64,000 nt of DNA from a candidate division KSB1 bacterium (GTDB lineage Bacteria; Electryoneota; RPQS01): contig JACRMR010000002.1 in NCBI GenBank assembly GCA_016214895.1, positions 188,001 to 252,000 of the forward strand. The letters are read 5' to 3'. The notes beneath the pieces were generated by a model that saw only the letters and a program-made list of their open reading frames with translations, made no database searches and was not told the DNA's origin. Below, piece after piece: positions 26,226 to 34,225 of this stretch. Positions within the stretch are counted from its first letter, which is position 1, and every line of letters starts with the position of its first letter. The position numbers and the translations under genes were made by a program.

Positions 26226-29128
26226 GCGCCGACCTTGCTGACTTTGGTCGGGTTCTTCAAGGGTTCCCCCCCGGCTTCGGCGGAGCCGGTTCGACCGTTG
26301 GTGTTCTTCTCGCCGGAAATGAGTCGCTTCAGATATCGCCCCGTATGGCTCTCCTTGACCCGCGCAATCGCCTCCGGCGTGCCGCAGCCGATGATGAGGC
26401 CGCCGCCGTTCCCGCCTTCCGGTCCCAGATCAATGATGTGATCCGCGGTCTTGATCACGTCAAGATTGTGTTCGATCACGATCACCGTATTGCCGCGCTC
26501 CACCAGCGTATGCAGGACCTTCAACAGCAACTTGATATCCGCGAAATGCAACCCGGTCGTCGGCTCGTCCAGGATATAGAGCGTCTGACCGGTGGACACG
26601 CGCGAAAGCTCCGTCGCCAGCTTTACTCGCTGCGCCTCGCCCCCGGAAAGAGTCGTCGCCTGCTGCCCGAGATGAATGTAACCCAGACCGACTTCCTCCA
26701 AGGTCGCCAGCTTGCGCGCCAGACCGGGGATGGCATCAAAGAACTCGACCGCTTCTGAGACCGTCATGTTGAGTACGTCGGCAATCGAGCGGCCCTTGAA
26801 CCGAACTTCGAGCGTCTCCTTGTTGTAGCGTTTGCCGCCGCAGACCTCGCACGGAACATACACGTCCGGAAGGAAGTGCATCTCGATCTTGATGATGCCA
26901 TCGCCTTCGCAATTCTCGCAGCGTCCGCCTTTCACGTTGAAGGAGAAGCGACCCGGCTTGTAACCGCGCATCTTCGCCTCGGGAAGCTGCGCGAAAATAT
27001 CGCGAATCCCCGTGAAGAGACCCGTATAGGTCGCCGGATTCGAACGCGGCGTGCGACCGATGGGTGACTGATCGATATCGATCACCTTGTCGATGAACTG
27101 CGTGCCGTTGATGCCATCGTGCGCCAGCGGCGGCTCTTTTGCACCGAAGAACTTTTGGGCCAGCGCGCGATACAACGTCTCGTTCACGAGCGTGGACTTG
27201 CCCGAGCCGCTTACGCCGGTGACGGCCGTGAATGTACCGAGCGGAAAATCCACCGTCAACTGCTTCAAGTTATTTCCGCGCGCCCGCTTCAGTGTCAGGC
27301 TCTTGCCCGTCCCCGGCCGTCGCTTGCGCGGAATGGCAATCGTCTCGGCGCCCGCGAGGTAGCGCCCCGTCACGGACTTCACTTCACGAGCGATCTGCTG
27401 CGGCGTGCCGACCGCCACGACTTCGCCGCCGTGCCGGCCCGCACCGGGACCAAGATCCACGACATAGTCCGCCTGCTCGATCGTATCCCGATCATGTTCC
27501 ACGACAACCACCGTATTGCCAATGTCGCGCAACTGAGTCAGGGTCGCGATCAGGCGATCATTGTCCCGCTGGTGCAAGCCGATGGACGGCTCATCCAGGA
27601 TATACAGCACCCCGGTCAACTGCGAGCCAATCTGCGTCGCCAGCCGAATTCGCTGCGCTTCGCCGCCGGAGAGCGATCCCGCCGCGCGGCTTAACGTCAA
27701 GTAATCCAGTCCAACATTCAGCAGAAACGTCAGCCGCGCGCGAACCTCTTTCAGAATCTGGTGTGCAATCAGTTGATCCCGTGCATTGAGCTGCAAATCC
27801 CGGAAGAACTCGAAGGCCGCGTTGATCGAAAGGTCACAAGCTTGCGAGATGCTCAGATTTTCAATCAGCACCGCCCGCGCTTCCGGTTTCAACCGCGCGC
27901 CTTTGCATTCGGGGCACGGGATATTGCCCATGAACTCCTCAATCCACTCGCGAATATGCTGCGACGTTGTCTGGCGATAGCGCCGCATCAGATTCGGAAT
28001 CACGCCCTCCCACGCCGTCTTCGATTCAAACCGAATCTTCTCGGACTGATAGACCACATTCACCTTGCGCGTGCCCGAGCCCTGCAGCACAATTTGCTTG
28101 TGCTCAGCTTTGAGTTTCTTCCACGGCGTGTCCAGGTTGATCTTGTAACTGGTCGCGATTGCTTCCAGGGTCCCCCAGGTCCAGCCATCGAAGTTGCCGC
28201 CCATACTGCTGATCGCCCCCTCGTTGATCGACAGCTCGGGATTCGGAATGATCCGGTCGGGATCGATCTCGAGTTTGAAACCCAAGCCGGTGCAAGCAGG
28301 GCAGGCGCCGAACGGGCTGTTGAAGGAAAACAGCCGCGGCTCCACCTCGCTGATGGAAATGCCGCAGTCCGTGCAGGCAAACCGCTCGCTGAAGATCCGT
28401 TCCTTCGATCCGTCGAGGACCACGGTCAGCATTCCGCTGGAAAGTCGCAGGGCCGTCTCGACCGAATCGGTGAGCCGCGAGCGCAGCCCCTCCTTGATGA
28501 CCAACCGATCCACAACGACTTCAATCGTGTGCCGTCGCTTCTTGTCGATCGAAATCTCGTCATCGAGCGACTTCACGACGCCGTCAATGCGCACGCGCAC
28601 AAAACCGTCCTTGCGCACGTTCTCAAGCAAGTCCTTGTACTCGCCCTTGCGGCCCAGCACGATCGGCGCCATCAGTTCGAGCTTCGTCCCGGCCGGCAGG
28701 TTCAGCATCGTATCGACGATTTCCTGCGCCGATTGCCGCTGAATCGGCTTGCCGCAGGTCGGACAATGCGGCTTGCCGATCCGGGCATACAGCAGCCGCA
28801 GATAGTCGTAGATCTCCGTGACCGTGGACACCGTCGAACGCGGATTGCGGATGCCCGCCTTCTGCTGAATCGAGATCGCCGGGGACAGCCCCTCGATCGA
28901 GTCCACGTCCGGCTTTTCCATCAATCCAAGGAACTGCCGAGCATACGCCGAGAGGGATTCGACGTACCGCCGCTGCCCCTCCGCATAAAGGGTATCAAAC
29001 GCCAAAGAGGACTTTCCCGAGCCGGAGAGTCCTGTGATGACGATCAAGTTGTTTCGCGGTAGCACCACATCAATGTTCTTGAGGTTGTGCTCGCGGGCGC
29101 CCGTTATCTTTATGTGCGGTAGTTCCAT
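26222..29128 (-). CDS. uvrA: Excinuclease ABC subunit A
   Basis: Damage-recognition ATPase of nucleotide excision repair. 968 aa from the ATG at 29128 ([18 protein letters not shown]), which is preceded by GGAAG; a further in-frame start 35 codons upstream would add non-conserved sequence and precede the predicted promoter. Features: Walker [28 protein letters not shown], zinc module CTDCGIS...[13 protein letters not shown], signature [17 protein letters not shown], second Walker [17 protein letters not shown], zinc module CENCEGDG...CEVC, second signature [15 protein letters not shown]. First gene of uvrA-M28-nadA-aspA. Confidence 0.97.
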   Translation of the reverse strand: MELPHIKITGAREHNLKNIDVVLPRNNLIVITGLSGSGKSSLAFDTLYAEGQRRYVESLSAYARQFLGLMEKPDVDSIEGLSPAISIQQKAGIRNPRSTVSTVTEIYDYLRLLYARIGKPHCPTCGKPIQRQSAQEIVDTMLNLPAGTKLELMAPIVLGRKGEYKDLLENVRKDGFVRVRIDGVVKSLDDEISIDKKRRHTIEVVVDRLVIKEGLRSRLTDSVETALRLSSGMLTVVLDGSKERIFSERFACTDCGISISEVEPRLFSFNSPFGACPACTGLGFKLEIDPDRIIPNPELSINEGAISSMGGNFDGWTWGTLEAIATSYKINLDTPWKKLKAEHKQIVLQGSGTRKVNVVYQSEKIRFESKTAWEGVIPNLMRRYRQTTSQHIREWIEEFMGNIPCPECKGARLKPEARAVLIENLSISQACDLSINAAFEFFRDLQLNARDQLIAHQILKEVRARLTFLLNVGLDYLTLSRAAGSLSGGEAQRIRLATQIGSQLTGVLYILDEPSIGLHQRDNDRLIATLTQLRDIGNTVVVVEHDRDTIEQADYVVDLGPGAGRHGGEVVAVGTPQQIAREVKSVTGRYLAGAETIAIPRKRRPGTGKSLTLKRARGNNLKQLTVDFPLGTFTAVTGVSGSGKSTLVNETLYRALAQKFFGAKEPPLAHDGINGTQFIDKVIDIDQSPIGRTPRSNPATYTGLFTGIRDIFAQLPEAKMRGYKPGRFSFNVKGGRCENCEGDGIIKIEMHFLPDVYVPCEVCGGKRYNKETLEVRFKGRSIADVLNMTVSEAVEFFDAIPGLARKLATLEEVGLGYIHLGQQATTLSGGEAQRVKLATELSRVSTGQTLYILDEPTTGLHFADIKLLLKVLHTLVERGNTVIVIEHNLDVIKTADHIIDLGPEGGNGGGLIIGCGTPEAIARVKESHTGRYLKRLISGEKNTNGRTGSAEAGGEPLKNPTKVSKVGA

Positions 29129-29155
29129 GGACTTCCGTATGGTGCGAAAAGAACA

Positions 29156-29184
29156 AATGTACAGAGAAAAGCTCAAACTTGCAA
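29156..29184 (-). promoter_or_regulatory. Sigma-70-type promoter for uvrA, with LexA-like box
   Basis: On the minus strand: TTGCAA (29184-29179), 17 bases, TACATT (29161-29156). Predicted start near 29149, a leader of about 20 bases. GAAC-AAAT-GTAC (29151-29162) overlaps the -10 and differs by one base from the GAAC-N4-GTTC operator of Gram-positive-type LexA. Confidence 0.45.
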
Positions 29185-29241
29185 GCCTCTCCGACCCACC
29201 AATCCTCTTGTCAGGCAAGCCTTGCCCCGGCAAAAGTTGAC

Positions 29242-29270
29242 TTGACTTTGAGGAAATTTCGACCTATATT
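29242..29270 (+). promoter_or_regulatory. Sigma-70 promoter for the NtrC-type activator
   Basis: TTGACT (29242-29247), 17 bases, TATATT (29265-29270). A second TTGACT overlaps at 29237. Predicted start near 29277, leaving a 247-base leader before the ATG at 29524. Confidence 0.65.
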
Positions 29271-29418
29271 AGCCGCGTCTCGTATGTGGATAACTCTGCC
29301 TATCTATTTTTTGCTCATAAGTTTAGGCCCTCCGGTTGCTATGGACTAAGCTACGAAGTATAGTTTTTGCATACTTGACCCACGCTACGGCAACACCCGG
29401 CAAACCCGGCCTCAAGGG

Positions 29419-29445
29419 TCAAGATTGCCGCCCCATTGCCGATAT
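29419..29445 (+). promoter_or_regulatory. Sigma-28 (FliA)-like promoter for the NtrC-type activator
   Basis: TCAAGATT, 11 bases, GCCGATAT. The sigma-28 consensus is TAAAGTTT-N11-GCCGATAA; matches are 6 of 8 and 7 of 8 with exact spacing. Predicted start near 29452, 72 bases before the ATG. The cluster itself encodes FliA at 55588. Confidence 0.5.
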
Positions 29446-29523
29446 AGACGATGATAGCTCAGACACGACGACACGATCCCTCAAGTTCCGATCCCCAAGA
29501 CCTCGAACTCCTGGAGTACTCCC

Positions 29524-30906
29524 ATGGCCAAAGGCCGAATCCTTGTTGTCGATGACGAATTCCATATTCGTGATTGGATCGCCGAATCCCTGCGCCGCCG
29601 CAATTTCACCGTCGAACTCTGCGAAGACGGTCAGACCGCGCTGGAAATGCTGGCGAAGGAAGAGCCTTATGATATCGTAATCAGCGACCTGCGGATGCCG
29701 AAGATGAGCGGCCTCACACTGCTCAAGACGGTCAAAGAACGCTATCCCGCGATTGACGTGCTGATGATGACCGCCTACGGTACGATTTCCGATGCGGTTA
29801 CCGCCGTCAAAGAGGGCGCGCACGACTTCCTCGAAAAGCCGTTCCCGCAGGAAACCCTCGTGCTGCGGCTACAAAAGATCTTCGAGAACCGGAAACTGCG
29901 CAACGAGAACTTCAACTTGCGCCGCGAGCTCGGTTCTAAAATGCAGTTCGATCATATCGTCGGCCGCTCGGGGGTCATGCTGCCCGTGTTCGAACAGCTG
30001 CAGATGATCGCACCATCCAAGGCGACGGTGCTGATTACCGGGGAAAGCGGAACGGGCAAGGAGTTGGTCGCGCGCGAGACGCACTTGAACAGTCCGCGCC
30101 GCAACGGGCCGTTCATTAAGGTGAACTGCGCCGCGATGCCGGAAACGCTCATGGAATCCGAGCTGTTCGGCCACGAAAAGGGCGCATTCACGGGTGCGGT
30201 CAAGACGGTGGAAGGCCGCTTCGCGCTGGCCAACGGCGGTACGCTCTTGCTCGACGAAGTCAGCGAAATGAGCATTGGCATGCAGGCTAAGTTGCTGCGT
30301 GTGTTGCAGGAGCGCGAGTTCGAGAAGCTGGGCGGGCGCGAGACGATCAAGATTGACGTCCGGATCGTCGCGACCACGAATCGCGAACTGCGCAAGGAAA
30401 TCAAGGAAAAGACTTTCCGCGAAGATCTCTATCACCGCCTGAACGTCTGCCCGATTCATCTACCGCCGCTGCGTGATCGCAACGAGGATATTCCACTGCT
30501 GGCCGCGCACTTCCTGCAGCGCTATTCGCAGGAGTACAACAAGGAGATCCGCGGCATTCAAGACCACACGATGGATCAGCTGATGCGTTACGAGTGGCCC
30601 GGTAATGTCCGCGAATTGCAGCACAAGATGGAGCGCGCGGCAATTCTCTGCAACGACCAGTTCATCGCCTCCAAACATTTCTTCCTCGATGAACTGGACA
30701 CCGCGCTGGTGCATGTCGAAGCGGAGACCTTCGTCGCCAACGGCACGTCCACGGCCACGTTGCACGAAATCGAGAAAGCCGCGATCTTCCGCGCGCTGCA
30801 AATCAACGACAACAACCGCACCAAGACCGCCGATGCGCTCGGGATTTCGATTCGTACGCTGCGCAACAAGCTCCGCGAGTATCGCGAGACCGTCTCGCTC
30901 AACTGA
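29524..30906 (+). CDS. NtrC-family sigma-54-dependent response regulator (flagellar activator, FlrC/FleR-like)
   Basis: 460 aa. REC domain 1-120 with phospho-acceptor Asp-55 in VISDLRMPKMSG. AAA+ domain: GESGTGKELVARETH (Walker A), the sigma-54 contact loop GAFTGA at about 220-225, GGTLLLDEVSEM (Walker B), and the arginine region FREDLYHRLNVCPIHLP. C-terminal Fis-type HTH: AAIFRALQINDNNRTKTADALGISIRTLRNKL. It should open sigma-54 promoters after phosphorylation; targets nearby are the elements at 31205/31416, 42180 and 58208. Its kinase is not in the window. Start ATG 29524, eight bases after GGAG. It heads the flagellar cluster, as FlrC-type regulators often do. Confidence 0.93.
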   Translation: MAKGRILVVDDEFHIRDWIAESLRRRNFTVELCEDGQTALEMLAKEEPYDIVISDLRMPKMSGLTLLKTVKERYPAIDVLMMTAYGTISDAVTAVKEGAHDFLEKPFPQETLVLRLQKIFENRKLRNENFNLRRELGSKMQFDHIVGRSGVMLPVFEQLQMIAPSKATVLITGESGTGKELVARETHLNSPRRNGPFIKVNCAAMPETLMESELFGHEKGAFTGAVKTVEGRFALANGGTLLLDEVSEMSIGMQAKLLRVLQEREFEKLGGRETIKIDVRIVATTNRELRKEIKEKTFREDLYHRLNVCPIHLPPLRDRNEDIPLLAAHFLQRYSQEYNKEIRGIQDHTMDQLMRYEWPGNVRELQHKMERAAILCNDQFIASKHFFLDELDTALVHVEAETFVANGTSTATLHEIEKAAIFRALQINDNNRTKTADALGISIRTLRNKLREYRETVSLN

Positions 30907-30931
30907 CGATGCTTCGACTTCAATTAATCGC

Positions 30932-30953
30932 AGCCCTGCCGGAAGGCGGGGCT
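30932..30953 (+). terminator. Hairpin after the activator gene
   Basis: AGCCCTGCC (30932-30940) pairs with GGCGGGGCT (30945-30953), with one T-G pair and a GGAA tetraloop, 26 bases after the stop. No U-run, so terminator function is uncertain. Confidence 0.4.
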
Positions 30954-31126
30954 GACGTCTATTCAGGACGAGGGATGAATGCAGAATGAGCAAGGAACAC
31001 TTCCGTTGCGGCTGATGGCATCGCCCGCCAGAACCGCGCGGATTCCGCGCGCCCGCTGTGCGCCGCTATGTCCGACTTGACGCACCTGCCCAGGCAGGCG
31101 CCACGGGGATCCGGCTCCACATGTAC

Positions 31127-31217
31127 TTATTCACGGGCAAACGCGCATTCCCATTTATCCCTCCGCCTAAGCCGTGGGGGACCCAAGGCCAGCGAAATCC
31201 TCGCTGGCTTTCTTTTT
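31127..31217 (+). ncRNA. Structured leader RNA with attenuator-like terminator, class unknown
   Basis: From ACGGGCAAAC onward the segment contains CGCCTAA, a hairpin GCCGTGGG-GGA-CCCAAGGC (31171-31189) and then the terminator at 31188. The two hairpins share two bases and cannot both be fully formed. GGGGGACCCAA resembles a conserved block of ydaO-type c-di-AMP riboswitches, and GGGCAAAC plus CCTAA recall c-di-GMP-I riboswitches, but neither class's full pattern is present. It may be a degenerate or new riboswitch, or an attenuator. Confidence 0.35.
31188..31217 (+). terminator. Strong intrinsic terminator upstream of flgC
   Basis: GCCAGCGA (31188-31195) pairs perfectly with TCGCTGGC (31201-31208), loop AATCC, followed by TTTCTTTTT. 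This is the best intrinsic terminator in the window. It lies 250 bases before flgC, so it ends either the activator transcript or a short leader RNA. Confidence 0.75.
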
Positions 31218-31219
31218 GC
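31205..31219 (+). promoter_or_regulatory. Sigma-54-like element embedded in the terminator U-tract
   Basis: TGGCTTT-CTTT-TTGC has GGC and TTGC at exact sigma-54 spacing. It coincides with the terminator's 3' arm and U-run, so it may be fortuitous. If used, transcription starts near 31231, 240 bases before flgC. Confidence 0.3.
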
Positions 31220-31414
31220 CCATGCATCTGAAACACGGTTTGGTATCGACTCTGCCGTGACAACTTCAAGCTCATCTGCCACGAACTCTCTGCCGGAACG
31301 TACAGGAAATTTGTGCCGCCCCCATCACTTCGACACTCGCCTCGCATCGGTCAAGCCGAGCAAGAACAGAGATTTATGAGCAGTCCTTGCGATGGAATTC
31401 AAGTTTACTGCAAG

Positions 31415-31430
31415 TGGGCACGATAATTGT
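31415..31430 (+). promoter_or_regulatory. Sigma-54-like promoter for the flgC-fliE-fliF operon
   Basis: GGGCACG-ATAA-TTGT (31416-31430) matches TGGCACG-N4-TTGC at all but the first and last base. Predicted start near 31442, 28 bases before the flgC ATG. The -12 GC is GT here, which usually weakens the promoter. Confidence 0.45.
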
Positions 31431-31469
31431 CCTAATGCCCTGTCGATCACTCTCAAGATAGGGTCCGCC

Positions 31470-31964
31470 ATGGATATCAGCCACCTGTTCACCGGTATGA
31501 ATGCGTCCGCTGCCGGCCTCGCCGCGCAGCGCACGCGCATGAACGCCATCGCCGAAAACATCGCTAACGTCGAGACCACGCGTACCGCCGACGGCGAGGC
31601 CTATCGCCGCCAGCAAACGGTGCTCAGCGAAAGCAGCGGCTTCTCCGGTGAACTCGACCAAGTCACCGGCAAGCGCAACGACCTTTCGGCGTCGGACCCA
31701 AACCATCTGCAAGGCTTCAACAGCGAACCTGATCGCTGGAAATTCGGCGGAGTTAAGGCCACGATCCAGCGCGATCAAGCGCCGTTCCGCGAAGTTTACG
31801 ACCCCGCTCATCCCGACGCCGACGAAAACGGCATCGTCAAGATGCCCAATGTCGATATCGTCAAAGAGATGACTGATTTGATCAGCGCCTCGCGCAACTT
31901 CGAGGCGAACGCCACGGCCTTTAACGCGACCAAAGGCATGATGAAGAAAGCGCTCGAACTGTAA
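31470..31964 (+). CDS. flgC: Flagellar basal-body rod protein FlgC
   Basis: Proximal rod subunit in the periplasm. 164 aa. The N-terminal LFTGMNASAAGLAAQRTRMNAIAENIANVETTRT is the rod/hook signature. The C-terminal PNVDIVKEMTDLISASRNFEANATAFNATKGMMKKAL is typical of FlgC. I chose ATG 31470; a start at 31392 would lie upstream of the -12 of the nearby promoter and add a tail unlike the family. Unusually, no flgB lies upstream. Followed by a small ORF and fliE. Confidence 0.94.
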   Translation: MDISHLFTGMNASAAGLAAQRTRMNAIAENIANVETTRTADGEAYRRQQTVLSESSGFSGELDQVTGKRNDLSASDPNHLQGFNSEPDRWKFGGVKATIQRDQAPFREVYDPAHPDADENGIVKMPNVDIVKEMTDLISASRNFEANATAFNATKGMMKKALEL

Positions 31965-31968
31965 CCGC

Positions 31969-32190
31969 ATGAAGATCTCCGCGAACTACCCCGGATTCCC
32001 CATGACAACACCGGCGATCCAGCGATCCGCGGGTGCCCCCGAAGCCGCGACCGCACAGCCGGAACCGGCGATTACGGCCAAGGAGCGACTCGCGAAGCTG
32101 ATCGAAGAAAAGCACGCCATGGCCGAAGCCGCGATGCAAGCGCCGTCGCCCGAACAGGAACTCGGCAAACTCATTGACTTGAGGGTCTGA
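31969..32190 (+). CDS. Small flagellar-operon protein of unknown function
   Basis: 73 aa, not recognised. The N-terminal 35 residues are Pro/Ala-rich and probably disordered. The second half, AITAKERLAKLIEEKHAMAEAAM followed by PEQELGKLIDLRV, should form two amphipathic helices. It lies 4 bases after flgC and 4 bases before fliE, so it is certainly co-transcribed. The ATG at 31969 is the only reasonable start. It could be a small rod/export accessory; it does not resemble FlgB. Confidence 0.6.
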   Translation: MKISANYPGFPMTTPAIQRSAGAPEAATAQPEPAITAKERLAKLIEEKHAMAEAAMQAPSPEQELGKLIDLRV

Positions 32191-32194
32191 CAGC

Positions 32195-32494
32195 ATGAAC
32201 GGAATGGACCGCATTACGCAATTGCCCGGCTTCAAACCCGCGTTACCCGAGACGAATCCGGTCAGCGGAACGGACAAGGGCTTCGGCGCGACGCTCAAAC
32301 AGTTCATCGGCGACGTGAATGAAATGCAGGTCAGCGCCGACGTGAAAACGCAGCAATTCGCCACGGGCGAGATCAAGGATATTCACGAGGTCATGGCCGC
32401 GTCCGAAGAAGCCAGTATCTCCATGATGCTCCTGCTCGAAATTCGCAATAAAGCGCTCGACGGCTACAAAGAGCTGATGCGCACGCCGGTCTAA
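32195..32494 (+). CDS. fliE: Flagellar hook-basal body complex protein FliE
   Basis: Junction protein between MS ring and rod. 99 aa. C-terminal pattern ATGEIKDIHEVMAASEEASISMMLLLEIRNKALDGYKELMR is diagnostic (HxVMIAxExAxxSxxLxxxVRNKxxxAYxEImR). Start ATG 32195, with a second ATG three codons later. Confidence 0.93.
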   Translation: MNGMDRITQLPGFKPALPETNPVSGTDKGFGATLKQFIGDVNEMQVSADVKTQQFATGEIKDIHEVMAASEEASISMMLLLEIRNKALDGYKELMRTPV

Positions 32495-32515
32495 GCCTGA
32501 TCTTATCCGACTGAA

Positions 32516-34225
32516 ATGGGTACCCTTTTTCAACCGTTCGTGGAACTCTGGCGCCGCCTCACGATTGGACAGCGCGCCGGGCTGATCCTTGGTGTCGCCT
32601 TTGCCGCCGCGATAACCGTGGCCGCCGTGAGCTACTCGACGCGACCCGTGCTCACGACGATGTACTCCGGGCTGAATCCGAATGATGCCGGGCAAATCGT
32701 TGAGGATTTGCGAAGTCAAAAAGTCCCCTTCGAGCTATCGGCAGACGGCACGACCATCAAAGTCCCGGTCGAGAATGTCGCGGAACTACGGCTAAAGTTC
32801 GCCTCCGCCGGCCTGCCCACCTCGGGCGAACTTGGCTACGAGCTGTTCGACAAGCCGATGCTCGGCATGACGGATTTCATGCAGCGCATGAATCAGCACC
32901 GCGCACTCGAAGGCGAGCTCGCTCGCACGATCGGCGAGCTTTCCTCCGTGGAGAATGTCAGGGTGCATCTGGTGCTACCGCAACCGCGCTTGTTCCGCGA
33001 AGATCAGAAGCCCGCCACGGCTTCGATCATCCTGAAACTCAAACCCGGCGCGATGCTTGCCGACGAACAGGTCCAGAGCATCGTGCATATGACCGCCTTC
33101 GCCGTCGAGGGCCTGGATGTCGAGCACATTACCGTCGTCGATACGCGCGGCAACTTGCTGACCGGCAAGCCGGTCAGCAATGATCTGGCGGGGCTTTCAT
33201 CGACGCAACTCGACGTGCAGCAGAGCGTCGAATCCGAGCTGGAACAGAAGGCTCTGGAACTGCTCGAAAATGCCCTCGGTCCGGGCAAAACGCAGGTCAA
33301 AGTCACGGCCAAGCTCAACTGGAACAAGATCGAGCGAACGACCGAGAACTACGATCCCGACCGCACCGCCACCCTTAGTGAAGAGCGTCAGGAGTCCAGT
33401 GGCGAGGCCAACACCGATGGCACCGGCGGCGGCACCAGCGAACGCTCTGTCACGAACTATCAAGTTCCGCGCACCGTCGAGACCTATGTGCCCGAAGTAG
33501 GCAACATTGAGCATTTGAGTGCTTCAGTTGTTGTCGATGGAAACTATAGTACACTGAAGACGGCCGACGGCCGCGACAGTACGGTCTATACGGATCGTTC
33601 CCCGGTTGAACTCGAGAAGTTAACCAGCCTGGTCTCTTCAGCGATCGGGCTCGATTCCGAACGAAACGATGAGCTGACCGTCGTGTCATTCCCGCTTGCG
33701 CTGAACAATGCCCCGGAAACGACGACGACCGAGCCCGGCAATAACCCGATGTGGCTGAAGCTGATCGAAAAGTTCGTGCTCGGTTTGGTCTTGATTCTCA
33801 TCTTCCTGTTGGCGCGCACACTCATCGGCAGACTGGGGAAGAACTTGCCCGCGCTGCCGGAAGCCAACTCGCAGGCCGCGTTGCCCGCCGGAAATATGCA
33901 GTATATGCTGGCCGGCGCGGCACCCACCTCGGGGCAAATCAGCGCTCTCGCCGGCGGCGCGGCGCAGGCGGCCGCGGCGATTCAAGGCGGTCAGACGGGA
34001 AGCGCCGCGCCTGCGGAATCCCTCGAGGCGGACAATGGTCCCCAAGTAATTTTCAAGCAACACCGGCAAACCGTGGAAATCGAAGACGCCGCGCCCACAT
34101 TCGAAACGCTGAAGCACCAGGAACTGCTCAAGCGTACAACCGATTACGTAATCAAGCGACCCACGAACGCCACCCAAGTACTCCGAAGCTGGATTCTGGA
34201 TGACTCCGAAAAGCAGCGACACTAA
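32516..34225 (+). CDS. fliF: Flagellar MS-ring protein FliF
   Basis: Inner-membrane ring on which the C-ring and rod assemble. 569 aa. First membrane segment about 24-44 (GLILGVAFAAAITVAAVSY), RBM1 with YSGLNPNDAGQIVEDLRSQKVPFEL, RBM2 with FMQRMNQHRALEGELARTIGELSSVENVRVHLVLP, then the long RBM3 region, a second membrane segment about 416-438, and a C-terminal FliG-binding tail ending VLRSWILDDSEKQRH. The tail overlaps the fliG start by 26 bases. Confidence 0.96.
   Translation: MGTLFQPFVELWRRLTIGQRAGLILGVAFAAAITVAAVSYSTRPVLTTMYSGLNPNDAGQIVEDLRSQKVPFELSADGTTIKVPVENVAELRLKFASAGLPTSGELGYELFDKPMLGMTDFMQRMNQHRALEGELARTIGELSSVENVRVHLVLPQPRLFREDQKPATASIILKLKPGAMLADEQVQSIVHMTAFAVEGLDVEHITVVDTRGNLLTGKPVSNDLAGLSSTQLDVQQSVESELEQKALELLENALGPGKTQVKVTAKLNWNKIERTTENYDPDRTATLSEERQESSGEANTDGTGGGTSERSVTNYQVPRTVETYVPEVGNIEHLSASVVVDGNYSTLKTADGRDSTVYTDRSPVELEKLTSLVSSAIGLDSERNDELTVVSFPLALNNAPETTTTEPGNNPMWLKLIEKFVLGLVLILIFLLARTLIGRLGKNLPALPEANSQAALPAGNMQYMLAGAAPTSGQISALAGGAAQAAAAIQGGQTGSAAPAESLEADNGPQVIFKQHRQTVEIEDAAPTFETLKHQELLKRTTDYVIKRPTNATQVLRSWILDDSEKQRH

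Larger units (their letters stand above)
29129..29523. other. 395-base divergent intergenic region between uvrA and the sigma-54 activator gene
   Basis: Holds the minus-strand uvrA promoter (29156-29184), a plus-strand sigma-70 promoter (29242-29270), a weak sigma-54-like element AGGCCCT-CCGG-TTGCT (29325-29340) and a sigma-28-like promoter (29419-29445). No gene or RNA was recognised in it. Confidence 0.7.
30907..31469. other. 563-base non-coding region between the activator gene and flgC
   Basis: Contains the hairpin at 30932, a structured leader ending in a strong terminator (31127-31217) and two sigma-54-like elements (31205-31219, 31415-31430). Open frames here have no recognisable protein signature. 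In particular there is no flgB, which normally precedes flgC. Confidence 0.7.

Noticed and set aside
26222-29233. uvrA start at 29233
   Set aside because: The extra 35 residues are unlike UvrA N-termini and would lie upstream of the predicted promoter; [11 protein letters not shown] at 29128 is the family start.
29325-29340. Sigma-54-like AGGCCCT-CCGG-TTGCT before the activator gene
   Set aside because: GGC and TTGC are spaced correctly, but the -24 is poor. Better sigma-70 and sigma-28-like promoters flank it; mentioned only in the intergenic note.
31127-31217. Firm call of a c-di-GMP-I (GEMM) or ydaO c-di-AMP riboswitch
   Set aside because: Short blocks recall both classes, but the block order is wrong for GEMM-I and the whole 3' half of ydaO is missing. 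Kept only as an unclassified leader.
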